Notes under the pieces: generated by a model
The model's input: the letters and a program-made list of their open reading frames with translations, nothing else
Told to the model about the DNA's origin: nothing
Database searches by the model: none
NCBI GenBank assembly: GCA_025526935.1
Contig: JAHLKD010000010.1
Span: 664,451-728,450 of the forward strand
DNA: 64,000 nt
Origin: Cladochytrium replicatum
Lineage: Eukaryota > Chytridiomycota > Chytridiomycetes > Cladochytriales > Cladochytriaceae
Direction: 5' to 3'
Translations under genes and position numbers: made by a program
Part shown: positions 1-10,805 of the stretch, piece by piece
How the letters are laid out: each line of letters begins with the position of its first letter
Position numbering within the stretch: position 1 is the stretch's first letter

Positions 1-576
1 GTTGCTGGAGAATATTCATGTAGACAAGATCTTTTGTTTTATGACTTGGTGGAAGGAAAACGTGGACCAACAGCTTTCCACATGTATGACGGCGGATCAT
101 TCATCTGAACAAAATCAATGTCATTTTGACGCAGCGAAATGTGTGGTAAATAGCTGTTGCGACTGAGAGCTCATTTTGAAAGATCTCACTGATATAATGG
201 CCATCGTTTTTGGTGGATAAATAACCAGCCAATTTAATTGATAATAATAGAAATAAATGAATGCCCCGAAGGGGGGGAAAACAAATCATAACTTAGGTAG
301 TCGAGCGTTAGTTATTAAATATAAATAACAATTAACCATTCATTATAGGGCGTAATTAATTAATCTCTGATTATATCTAGATGTATTAATAGATAACTAC
401 ATACTTTAGCTAATTTAGATTGCAGTAGGCCCACAATTTACGAGAGGCCCCTAGTGCCGGCGGGCGAGACAAGGAGTAGCAGGTTACATCGTCAACATAA
501 TATATAAATTTTTGTTAACATAGAAAGATGATTAATCTTTCGTACTTTTTAGACTTACGTCTATAATCGCTGTAGC
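1..576. other. AT-rich intergenic sequence
   Basis: No reading frame here resembles a protein family and no RNA gene was recognised. The stretch is AT-rich and probably serves as the 3' flank of the chitinase gene, which ends at 577 on the minus strand. Confidence 0.5.
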
Positions 577-2220
577 TTAAACTTGGCGAGGATCCCGCGA
601 CAGCCCTTCATACAGCACCCTTGTCAAACTACCCAGGTGCGTGATCGGGTGGTCGCCCGACGACTCCCACACAATGATCACCTTCAATCCCTTATCCCAC
701 ACATACCGACACTTTGCCCTTACAGATTCCACGGTATCATAAGACTTCAAGATCTTCCTATGCGGACCATACGAGTATCCCTCCAAACAACCAAAATTTC
801 AAACAAATACAACCCTCCACAATCCGCATGTCAAACTCACCGCGCACGCACGCCTCGGGATCCGTGCTCACTCGCACCAGCCACAGGAAGCTGCTTGTCA
901 AAGAAGACCACGAATAGTTTCGAATTGCTTGTTGGTCTTTACTCTGTAAGAAGCTTCTTGATCTGAAAGTTTCCGGGTGGCAGGATTACGGAGTAGAACG
1001 CGACGCCGATGACGAGTTTGGAGGCTGGTACGCCGCTGGCGAGGAAGGCGTCGACAGCGCGGTCGACGGAGAGGTTGGAGTGGCGGGATGGGTGGAGGTT
1101 GGTGTGGTCGCCCGCTGCACATGAGCCCCAGGATGAGGAGGCGACTAAAGGGAAAGGTGGGATCAGATGAGGGAGGGGAAGAGGGCGGGGTGGACTCACA
1201 GTCGTAAGTCATGGTATTGATCGTGTCTGTGATGAAGAAGGGATGGTTACTTGAGCCATTGTTCCAATAGCAATATTACTCACCAAGTTACGGCGTCATG
1301 GCCTCGACTGGGAGCGCTTTCATTTTGTCAGGGTCTGCTGTTGTGCACGTCGAGATCTCCCAGTGTGAACGACCCGTCGAGTTCAGCGCCCCCCTCAATT
1401 CCTTTAAAAACTCAACAAAGTTGTGCCTGTCTTCGGGACGGGAGACGTTCCCTTCGTCTCCAAACCCACCAATGTACTCCCAGTCTGTCACAACAAATGA
1501 CATCAAAATTCGCACAAAATGTTTATTGATAAAACTCACCAATATCGACTCGCTAAAAATCCAGGGTATTTGTCAAAAGTGCTAATGAGCGACTGCACGA
1601 ACCGCGAGCGTGCGTGCGGGGTCAACACTGCATCTGATAATCGCTTGGACATGGTCCACCTACCGATGGACAAACCGAGGTTAAACAGCTTCCCGTGGTG
1701 CTGCTTGGGGTTTAGGAACTTGCCAAAGTTGCCGTAGTATGGTTTCGGGTTCGATTCGTCCCAGGAGTCGAGTGGGGTCACGGCGTCTTTTGCCTCTGTG
1801 TAGCGCTTGTCGACGTCGGCCCATGCGTCTGGGGCCGTTGGGACTAGGAAACCTGTGTGCGTAGGGTCATCGCGGAGGTCCCAGAAGGCGTAGTTTACTT
1901 GGGAAAGCAAGGTTTGGTTAGCTAAAAGCACCAAGGGGAATAAATAACGCATACGATCGCTGACATAGTCGATGGGAATATCCTTGAATGACGATTAGAT
2001 TAGAAACAGGACGAGAGAGAAAGACACGGGGTTCGCACACCCACACACCTTGACCTGAAAATTGCGGGCATAGCAGGACTTGTATGAGCCTAGCGATCAG
2101 GATTGGATGCACTGTAATTCGTATGCTACAGTACCAGTTAGCGTGGTATATGATCAGCTTCTTCCGCGACGGCCACACGGCATGCTTTTCGAGGGAACGA
2201 AGACCAGGAGCACCAGACAT
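577..2220 (-). pseudogene. GH18 chitinase, probably inactivated
   Basis: Family GH18 enzymes hydrolyse chitin, usually in the wall or the medium. On the minus strand the expected blocks occur in order. KKLIIYHANWYC near 2130 is the first beta strand. CYARNFQVK leads into DIPIDYVSD and then LNYAFWDL across a 57-nt intron at 1898-1954. SIGRWT comes near 1665, then VDIDWEY at the catalytic site, LVIGVAFYS near 1020, and SVRAKCRYVWDKGLKVIIVWE near the C-terminus before a TAA at 577-579. Two defects are visible. The SIGG turn reads SIGR. Between the preceding Gly-Phe and VDIDWE, the six bases expected for Asp-Gly are replaced by seven, which shifts the frame just before the catalytic residues. An intron separates the two halves of the DWE motif. 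No signal peptide was found at the 2220 ATG, so an upstream exon may be missed. Family assignment is sure; intactness is doubtful and could reflect a base-call error. Confidence 0.8.
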
Positions 2221-2415
2221 TGTTGGATGTTACTCGTGCTAGGTAGTGCACAGCGTGCGAACTGGAATAATGTTAACTTGCGGGTTTCCTCTATCCTGAG
2301 CACTACAGCAAGACCACTTGATCAGTGAGCAGTAATTGTTTTTCTGGGCACTGATCTGAACCCATGAATGAGGTTGCTTCTCCCCAGAGACAACCATTCC
2401 TGCAATTTTCTTATT

Positions 2416-3921
2416 TTACTTTCCAAGCTTGACAAGTTCCCGCTTCACAGAGTACCGCCCGCCTTTACCGATCCCTTCGCCAACCTTCCCTCTCCAAATA
2501 CCTCCTTCGGTACCCTCCGGCAAACACTCTCCAAACCACGGATTTGGAAGCGTGCTCGCAACCCAGTTTGGATCTGTCAGCATCGTCAGATCCTCGCCAC
2601 CGTTTCCGCCCCCTGCTCCCAAGTGTGGTTTACGCAGTTGCTTCAACATGGCAAAAAGATTTCCATTAAACGCATTGCGTTGACTATTGTTAGTTTGGGG
2701 TTTGCATACCTGCTTGATAGTATCGTAGTCTTCTTCGCGCCAAGAGTACTCCCTGAGGACCCAGTCGTCGTCGAAACAATGGTACACGCGAGTTTCGAGG
2801 ACACGGAAGAGGACTTTGTCGACGCGGAGGAAGTAGCGACCTAGGATCAAGAAACATGTGGGCATCACGCGCTAGTGTTTTGACGTGATATGTCAGTTAC
2901 ACATTAATACAAAGACTCACGAGTGTATTTTCTTACTACACGAACAGACAAGATCCCGCTACCGTTGTCTGCAAGCTCGTCTTCGTATAGAATGAGTTCG
3001 TCGTAGAATAAAATAGGGTCCTGTCGCCTGAGGAGTGCGACGTCCATGGGATCAGGAGTTGGGATGAACTGTGTTCACAGAGATATGAGTGATATTCTGT
3101 TTTTTCAGAAATGTTCAGATTGTGTACCGGTGATGGGGATGAAATCACGGTGCCCGTGTACTCGGTTGTATAAGTCCAATCGTATGGTGTTATCTTTTCA
3201 TTCACGTTATGCTGATTTGGCTGTGCGCTGAAAAAGAGGGATCAGAACTTACGATCTGCATTTATACGTGCGGTACACTACTTTTTCTTTGTCCAGTGGT
3301 CGGCATAGGAGACTTTGACGGCAACGCCTCCTTCCGCATCCTCACGCTCAATGACCGACGTGTCTTCAACCACCATTCGAAGCGCATCGATTGCGTTGAA
3401 CTCCACCTCAAACCCTTTCGAAACATTCTTCAAATTCAAACGATTGTGTCCGAAAAACATCTCAGGGTATGGCACGTTCAATTTTGAATTTTCTGCCGCA
3501 CTATCTCATAAAATCAGATAATTCTGCTTCAGGCATCATTTGCTCAAGTTTCATACTAGTCCAGTTCAGTAGCGTTGAAGATCGGCCCCTTTCGGGTGAC
3601 GATTTCCCAGCCTCGCAGCCTAATCCCGTTTTCCTTTGCTTCTGTCGAACATTGCGTTCCCTTAAACTCTGTCTCGATGGCGACTGGTGTCTCCAACAGC
3701 ATTTCGTGCATCACTGGGTTCGACACGCTCACGAACAACCTGTCCCCATCACCGCCCAATGCAGATACTCCTGCTACACTCTCTGCCCACTTTGCATTTC
3801 TGTTCGCATCATTAGCGTGATTGATCGTCTGTGCTTTCGGCAGTGTTTTGACAGTGCGAGTCTCTCCCTCCATCGCAACGAACGCCTCTGGTGGCTTAGT
3901 GTTGTGTTCGAGCACAAACAT
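2416..3921 (-). CDS. TIP41: TIP41-like protein, regulator of PP2A/TOR signalling
   Basis: TIP41 proteins bind the PP2A-associated protein Tap42/alpha4 or the phosphatase itself and act in the TOR pathway in the cytosol. The reading shows the family blocks in order: GWEIVTRKGPIFNATELD, then VPYPEMFFGHNRL, FNAIDALRMV, the hallmark PYDWTYTTEYTGT, DPILFYDELILYEDELADN, and finally FLRVDKVLFR with LREYSWREEDYD. Inferred exons are 3921-3557, 3500-3282, 3227-3128, 3068-2921 and 2871-2416, with stop TAA at 2416-2418, giving about 428 residues. The first three junctions close in frame with GT-AG sites. The last (2921/2871) is one base out with canonical sites, so either an unusual acceptor or a one-base error is present. 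It is divergent from the CK2 beta gene. Confidence 0.9.
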
Positions 3922-4352
3922 GTCAAAGCCTCTAGAACATCCCTTCTATCAATTTTTAACGACAAATTCTCTGACTTTTTGTGTTCTGATCCAGATACCA
4001 GCCAGACACTGGCAAATCAGTCTTTGTTTCCAGCACTGTCTCGGGACTTGACTTGCTGACGTAACTCTCGTCTCTCCTTGACTCTCCTCAAAATATTCTT
4101 CTCAGCTCTATACCGCATCACAGTAGGATGTCTGTTTTTCCGTTCTCGTTCTCTCGCTTTATCGCTGACGTGTCTCTTTGTCAAGACTCCCGCACTGTTC
4201 CCTCACACCGCTGTTCCCCGCAGAGAATTACATCGCCGGGAACGTTACAGTTTGCTTTGTGCGTGGTCATAATATACCCCTAATCTCCAGACCTGGATCC
4301 TCGCAGTGCTTTCGCTGCCGTCCCCCTGGACGGCGATCAAAACGACGTAGAA
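3922..4352. promoter_or_regulatory. Divergent intergenic region between TIP41 and CK2 beta
   Basis: About 430 bp separates the putative ATG of TIP41 (minus) from the ATG of the CK2 beta gene (plus), so both genes must be driven from here. Pyrimidine-rich runs are frequent, and I see no clear TATA box. The promoter role is inferred from position only. Confidence 0.4.
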
Positions 4353-5096
4353 ATGGATGTACGGAGATGCTGATATAGAACACTGTGTTTAATGGTGGTC
4401 TTACACTAGTTACCTGTTTTTTTTGTTTTCCAGGACCGAGGCTCAGAGTCCTCGTACGGCAAATACTGGATCGAATGGTTCCAGTCCCTCAAAGGCCACG
4501 AGTTCTTCTGCGACGTCGACTCTGAATACATCCTAGACCGCTTCAACCTCACCGGCCTCAACCTCGAAGTACCGCACTATCTCCTCGCCTTTGACCTGAT
4601 CACGGACTCCCTCGAAGACGACCTCGACGACGAGCTCAGAGCTGAAGTAGAGAAATCCGCACGCCACCTATACGGCCTCATCCACGCCCGCTACATCATC
4701 ACAAACCGCGGCCTGGCGAAAATGGCAGAAAAGTTCCAGCACGCGGAATTCGGTCGCTGTCCGCGTGTGCTCTGTGGCGGCCAGGCGTGCTTGCCGGTCG
4801 GGATGTCCGACATTGCGGAACACAAGAGCGTGAAACTGTTCTGCCCGAAATGCGAGGACGTGTACACCCCGCCGTCGAGACGACACCAGTCGATCGACGG
4901 GGCGTACTTTGGAACGAGTTTCCCCCATCTGTTGCTGCAGGTGTACCCCAGCCTGGTACCGCAGAAAACGACAGAGAGATACGTGCCGAAGATCTTTGGG
5001 TTCAAGATCCATGCGAGCGCGAGGGAGATGAGGAAACAGGACGAGTTGAGGGAGGAGCAGCAGCGGAGGCTGGCCCAGATGTTGGCTGAAGAGTGA
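4353..5096 (+). CDS. CKB1: Casein kinase 2 regulatory beta subunit
   Basis: CK2 beta dimerises through a zinc finger and docks two catalytic alpha subunits, forming the constitutive CK2 tetramer of nucleus and cytosol. ATG at 4353 codes Met-Asp, then a 75-nt intron (4359-4433, GT...CCAG) leads to the main exon 4434-5096, which is in frame and gives about 222 residues. Visible features are the N-terminal WIEWFQSLKGHEFFCDVD, an acidic stretch (LEDDLDDELRAE), the ARYIITNRGL block, and the four zinc ligands as CPRVLC and FCPKC about 35 residues apart. The dimer-surface block DGAYFGTSFPHLLLQVYP and the C-terminal FGFKIH follow. Length and order match the family closely. The extreme N-terminus lacks the autophosphorylation serines in the usual position but has SESS nearby. 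Nothing appears broken. Confidence 0.96.
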
Positions 5097-5730
5097 TATA
5101 ATGCAGAACAAATGATGAGGGTGACTTGTGTGTGTGAGGATGAGAAGGTCGGGATAAACAGTCGTATTCGGCAGATGGGCTTGTTGAGATGTCAGGTCCC
5201 ACGGGGTGCGGGAGGATTAAGAAGTATTAAGAAACACACGCTGAGGATTGTGTGTTTTGGGGAGAGATGTAGTTTAGAGTTGTGAGAGTCAAAATGGACA
5301 AGATGGAACAAAAGAATTGTTTCTGAACAATACCCTTTGTTTCCCCTTGTTCAATCTTCGTTTTTATTATTTGCTTCTTAAAATTGCAACAGATTTCTCG
5401 TTTTACATGAACCACACACACAACTTCTGCACATACAACTTATCAAACTTGTTGTCGGATTTTGGTCTTCTCTTATGGAAAGTTCATTGCAACGAGTACG
5501 GAAATCGCTTTTCAAGTTACACAGTTACATATATTATACAGACAATTGCGTGAAAATTGCGTGAAAGAATGTATCTGGCGTTCAAGACTCTGAACTGAAG
5601 ATACCAAAACTCTTGTTGCTGATCTTCTTTATGGGATGAAGCTCCAGCTCTAACCCCTTCGAGCATACAGACCCCTGAGGAAGAGAGCTTTAAAACATGT
5701 TCCGGACTGTTCAAATTGAGAATTAAAAAG
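5097..5730. other. Intergenic, 3' ends of two convergent genes
   Basis: This is the convergent 3' flank of CK2 beta (plus) and the receptor gene (minus). It is T-rich with several AATAAA-like stretches on either strand, and no coding sequence was recognised. Confidence 0.5.
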
Positions 5731-7927
5731 TTACCCATTTCCAAGCGAGCCAGCAGTTCCTGAGGATGCGTGCCCAAGAGTGTGCCAGTTCCCTCCAACC
5801 AGCGCGGAATTATAGCGGTCTGTTCCGGCATTAGTGGCAGCCATGCTGGTGCCAGTATTTGGTTGAATTGCATACCCATAATTGTTGCTTTCCGAAGCAC
5901 TGTTTTTGTTGTTGCCGTTATAGTTGCCTTTGAAGCTGTTGTTTGCAGATTTTGATTTTGGGTCAGAAGATGTTTGAGCGCCGGAACTGTTCTGGTTCAT
6001 CGCTTTATTCCGCTTGATTGCTCCCGCACTAATAGAGAAGAACCGAACGAGTTAATACTGAGGGGAAAAGCGACGATTTGATGAAACTCACAATGCTTTC
6101 ACGAGTGTGTTGAAAGTCGACTGCATGTTCCTGATCTCGGAGAACAAGCTGTCCTCAACAAAGAACCCTCGTTCGAGCATAGAGAAATCAAACTTGGCCA
6201 CATTGACCATTTCTGTGGTCAGTTTCCGAACCGGGAACGTGATTCCTATGATCGCAAGCACCACGACGAGCATGGAAACGATTCCAAAGACTGTTGTGAC
6301 TATGATTGCGGAGCGCTGCGCATCATCGATGGAGGCAAAGTAGTCACGACGCGGGATTGCGGCGATGAGGTACAATGGCGATGTAGATGCGACAGTGAGT
6401 GGGGCAACGGAGTACGTCCATTGATCACCTGACGAGAGCGCTGTGCGATAGAGTTTTCCGACGAGGGATCCGGTGGAAGTGAAGGAGTTCGTTTGGGTTT
6501 TGACGATTTGGGAGAGCTGGGCAATGATAGTGTCGTTTGAGCTCGCGGCGGCAACTTTAACGAAAACAATGGTAGTTAGAGACTGTTACAAAAATTCTGC
6601 ACATGGATTACCGAAATCTGAGCCAGCAGAGTTTGCGACTGAGGCTCTGGTGCTGGTTGCGAGAAGGTGACCCAAGCTGTCGACCAGAAAGATTCGGGAG
6701 TTTTGGGATGGTGAGAGGGATGAAAATGTTGCCGAGATCTGGAACAAATTTCAGAGTGTGATTATTTTGAGAGGATCAACTTGACTCACTGGACCTCCAG
6801 CCTGGAGTGGTATGCTGCTCGAGTAAGGTGCTGTTGGTCCGAACTGATTAACAGGTGCAGAGCACGCAGCTGGGAAACATTGTTTATGTCGTCGATAAAA
6901 TCTTAAAGTTATTTCAAGTTACCAAATGTGAGCCAGAGCTCTCCAAGGACTAACTCAGGTTTCCAAACACCTCCCGACTTTGGGCATTCCGACTGGATGG
7001 TGCAAGAGAAAGCCCTGTTAACCGAGTCAGGCGTGACGAGCGGAAATGGGGCTGATGGGCCTATATTTAATGAACAAGATAAGTCCGTGTTCAATTCTGG
7101 CTCTAATTCTGTTTTGCTTGGTATAATGGTACCTGCTATTCCTGTGACAGGATCAATCGCGCTCGAAAAGCATTGGGTGAAGCTCGTATAGTCGCACCAG
7201 TAGATGTTGCCTTGGCCCCACCATACGTTAACCCTCATAGTGTCCGGAGAACTTGTGGGTGCGTTGTTGTTGAGGTTTTTGCGTTGGCACGAAACTGGTT
7301 AAAAGAATGTTGAAATCAGCATGGGAGCCGTTTCATGATTCGAATAAGACCTACTAAATCTTGCACCACTCAGGGTGTCGCTCTGACTGAGTACACTAAG
7401 CACCCAGAGGTTCGTACGAGTATCGGTTGTGAAATTGCTCGCCTTTGTGACTACGTCGAAGACATTTGGGGATTGGATCAGCGAAAGGACGGTTTGAGAA
7501 GTCGTGTTGAGGTAAGAGGTCACTTGGATATTGACGTGATCAACGACACTCTGCAAGGCAAAGCAGGTTGAGATAACGTCCTTCTTTGAATGGATGAGAG
7601 TACGTACGGAAAGGATACTTGTTGTAAGCAGTGTGCTCGAGGACATCATTGCATTAACGAGGATCGCCGCGGACTATTGAAATTGTGGTCACGAAATGAT
7701 ACTTCGACTTGCTTTATAGATTAAATACTTACAGGAATAGTGGTAAGACAGAGGGCGGGAATCAAAATAGACAAAATAGCAGCAGCGAGGGGAAGCGACA
7801 CCCTCGCGCGCTTAGTTTGCTTTGTCGTCTCCGTTGCAAGGTCACCAACACGCTCGGAAGCCATTGTGTCGAACGTAAAGCCATTACCGACAACAGTTCC
7901 TTCAGAGCTTTTCCTGCTCGAGCTCAT
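5731..7927 (-). CDS. Transmembrane receptor with Cache-like ectodomain and HAMP-like segment, no output domain
   Basis: I read at least six exons. ATG at 7927 starts a polar cytoplasmic tail followed by a membrane helix (SLPLAAAILSILIPALCLTT). The ectodomain contains blocks such as IQVTSYLNTTSQTVLSLIQS and VNVWWGQGNIYWCDY, and a late block ending in SPLYLIAAIPRRDYF, the typical close of a PAS-like/Cache sensor before a second helix (IIVTTVFGIVSMLVVVLAIIG). A HAMP-like stretch PVRKLTTEMVNVAKFDF follows. The protein then ends in an Asn/Ser/Gly-rich tail at TAA 5731-5733. In related fungal receptors this architecture often precedes a cyclase or histidine kinase; none is encoded here. Introns begin GTAAGT or GTACGT and are about 50-70 nt. 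The ligand is unknown. Fragments of close relatives lie at 10165-10480 and 14900-15325, so the family is locally duplicated. Exact exon limits are inferred. Confidence 0.7.
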
Positions 7928-8753
7928 AATTGTGAAGTTTTCACAAACTTTCTGGTCTCAACTCTCTTTTTGGAGCGCTATTCACATTACTTATGTTGTT
8001 ATGGGCGTCTGCCGCCACAACAATTGCGATTGGCTACTTGAACCAATTCGGAGATTGAATATGTAACACATTTGTGGTTTTAGCTCGGACTTGGACATGA
8101 ACGGTTTTCGGTAACCCCCTGATGGAGTAACGCTAATGAAACTCATCACAATCGTTCAAGTTCGAAACGTCAACAACAAATATGTTTTACATCATGAGTG
8201 GATATTTGAAATGAATGAGGACCAATCAACCGTGATACTCTTTCAAGTTTCCATTAATATTCTACCATATTCATTTTCTGAACAACATTTACTAAGAGCA
8301 AAGCGCTGTGGACGGCTGCCGATGGTAGCACGGTATCTATTAGATGACACTTTTTTTTGATTTTATTCGTATATCATCATTTCTTCTTGCCAGCATTAAT
8401 ATATATACAATAGCCCATCCTCTTTTTCAATAAATCCGCAGTCAGATCATACCCCATAAACAACAGTCTCCGCGATCTCGCTCCAGCATAAGAACCGGCT
8501 GTAAGAGTATGCAAGCTTACCTTCCTACCACAACATCTGGCAATATGCTTTCTGAGTCACACTAAGCGGTCTGAGCGAGTGGCCCAAGTGGTTGCAATGC
8601 ACTTTCCTTATTTTGGGCCGGGAAATCACGTTAAATGACATCTATTGATACCCAGAGAGTGTTGCAGAGAACTCAGGTTTTGTTACTGTTGACAGAAGAT
8701 CAAGAATCATACAAACAATATACCAGCGAAATCTGCAAAAGGTAGCAAATCTC
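7928..8753. other. Intergenic sequence upstream of the receptor gene
   Basis: Short frames only. None resembles a family, and this probably includes the receptor promoter on the minus strand. A run of T near 8350 is the only marked low-complexity tract. Confidence 0.4.
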
Positions 8754-10000
8754 TCAAATACAAACTTTCCGTGGCATCAATTGCGGTGATTGTACAAAAC
8801 AGGGGAATACAAGGGAAAAAGCCCTTTTGGCGTTTCGTATCAATGCCTTCAATGACCCGTTAATTTCGGCAAGGTTCTTTTTAGCCGTGTCACCACTGCC
8901 GAATTGTACACGCAATGATGGATGAATAAATTTTCCCATTAGGACATACCAACTTGATGAAAAACCCACAATGGGATTGGCGGTTTTTACTTATCTTGAG
9001 AAAATGCCTATTTTTCCTGGCGGTTGCATAATCACTGATTGGGGGAAACGACTGAAGAAGCCCTAGACGGAGGGGTACAGGCTTCGTGACAACATTTCAC
9101 AGTGTAATGTACAATGAACACCTTTGATTCGTCATAAGAACGAAGGTCCAATAGGAATTCTTCACTTTGCCACAAAAGTTCATCTTCATCGATAAGAACG
9201 AGCTGCCATTGTTTTGCATTCGAGAGAATTCCCAAGACACGCTTATTGGCCTAACCAGCATCCACTCGAGTCCTTTACAGAGATGCGGCTTCTGTGACAC
9301 ATTGTCACAGGTCCTGTTCACTGATGCTTGTCTTCGCTTCCACAGCAACCAGATGAACTTGCCGCGGAATTGCATTATCGAAGATATCTTTTCCTTTTCC
9401 GAATCCAACAGTGTAATCAGTATAGCTTGCATTTCTTTGGGCCATTCGTTTCCACCACTGTCAGTTGCAGTTCCGGAAAGATGAGTAGAGCGCTCCCAAA
9501 CTCTTCGCGAAGAATGACATCACTGAGAAAGAGGTTGAGAAAAATACGACGACCGGCTTCATTTTGCTGATCGAAAGCTCTGGCTACTACTTCAAACTTT
9601 GGAGGCCAGGCCATGGTTGGCTGTTAACTTTGATAGTGTACCCAGTCCACTTTCGATATGTGGTATTGACTCAAGCAGTCGCTTTCGATATGCGGTATTG
9701 ACTCCAGTGACTGCTTGAATCCATTCGATGTCAGCTTCAGAGAAAGACTTCGTAACCGGAGGTTCATCCTTTATGGCAAGCTTGATGAGTGCAACGTAGT
9801 TCTTTTTGCTGTCTCTGGCTTCAGCTAGCAACACACCAACGCCGCCAGCTCGATTTGGTCTTCATCCGTAATAGTTCCTTGGTGGTCCTTCTTCAGCAAG
9901 CGAGTCTGTTCCTTAACGAGATCATCATTCTTTTTTGTTCGACAGCCACCAGTCGTTGGTCAAAATCCACATTGGTTGAAAATAAAACATGATCTAAAAT
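8754..10000 (-). pseudogene. Decayed gene with a possible PD-(D/E)XK nuclease-like domain
   Basis: No continuous gene can be drawn, but the minus strand carries consecutive protein-like segments broken by frameshifts and stops. From the 5' side: a Gln/Lys/Asp-rich segment resembling a coiled coil (near 9900), VALIKLAIKDEPPVTKSFSE, then FEVVARAFDQQNEAGRRIFL and ELQLTVVETNG. A third-frame segment VHLVAVEAKTSISEQDL follows, then RVLGILSNAKQWQLVLIDED. The order beta-strand, E-x-K in VAVEAK, helix and beta-strand is what restriction-endonuclease-like folds show, and fungal Crinkler-like effectors carry such domains. That is an inference from pattern only. A short local repeat near 9640-9710 (TTCGATATG-GGTATTGACTC twice) has added to the damage. 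Confidence 0.35.
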
Positions 10001-10164
10001 TCTGGAATGAACTACATTGTGGTTGGCCAGCTTCAAGTTTCTATTGTGGACCGTCATGACGTTGCAGATTTAATTGAAGCCTCCAAAAATTAGCTCCTTT
10101 TATCGACGGAAAGGTCGGTGAAAGTCGATTGCAACCTGCTCAATGGGCAATTTCGAAGTCCATA

Positions 10165-10483
10165 TTAAACCTGCATTTGCTTTGCTGGGAGTAACCAGAG
10201 GAATGGTGCTGCCTGACCTATCCAAACAATTTGGTTAAACTGGTGGAACGTATGCTTCCAATAATCGTAGGCTAGACCAGTGACTTGATCAACAGGGCTT
10301 GTAAAGCATTGAGTGATGCTTCCGTGGATAGATCGAATTCTGACCCCACCATACATTCACCTGTTCCAGATCAGTTGGCGTTTTGGGACTACGCATCGTG
10401 AAACCGTCCTCTATCTGTACAGTTAGCACCGAGTCGTAGATCACATTATTAGGATGAATCGTTTTCAAGAATTGACTAATCAA
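10165..10483 (-). pseudogene. Fragment of a receptor ectodomain paralogous to the gene at 5731-7927
   Basis: The minus-strand reading VNVWWGQNSIYPR matches the receptor block VNVWWGQGNIYW, and SITQCFTSPVDQVTG matches its SFTQCFSSAIDPVTG. A frameshift separates the two blocks, no helix or tail is present, and the copy is only about 300 bp. It is a relic of a duplicated receptor gene. Confidence 0.7.
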
Positions 10484-10805
10484 AATGCATATCTAAAACG
10501 AGCGACCTACCAATAAGACTTCCCCGGCAAATTCTCTCAAAACAAAATGCCCGGAAACCCATTCGACGAAGTGAAGCAAAGAATGTTGAAATAAGAAAAA
10601 AAAAAACTAGTATTATTAAAAAAAGGAATCTTCAAAAAGTCCCAAATAGTTTCAATCTGCATACCAGAAGGGCAACCTTGTAGAAAACAATCGTAGAACA
10701 TTAATAGATCCCTCCTCAAAAGGCAAAAGGCAACAACAGTCACAACGCACACACAATCCCCGCAATCACATCCCTGAACAATAGTCCATGTTTCACGCCA
10801 AACGC
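10484..10805. other. Intergenic, 3' flank of the F-box gene
   Basis: AT-rich sequence with an A-run near 10600. No gene was recognised; it probably contains the 3' UTR of the minus-strand Cdc4-like gene. Confidence 0.4.

Noticed and set aside
101-289. Short minus-strand frame starting MICFPPLRG
   Set aside because: AT-rich, no family pattern, no neighbouring exon.
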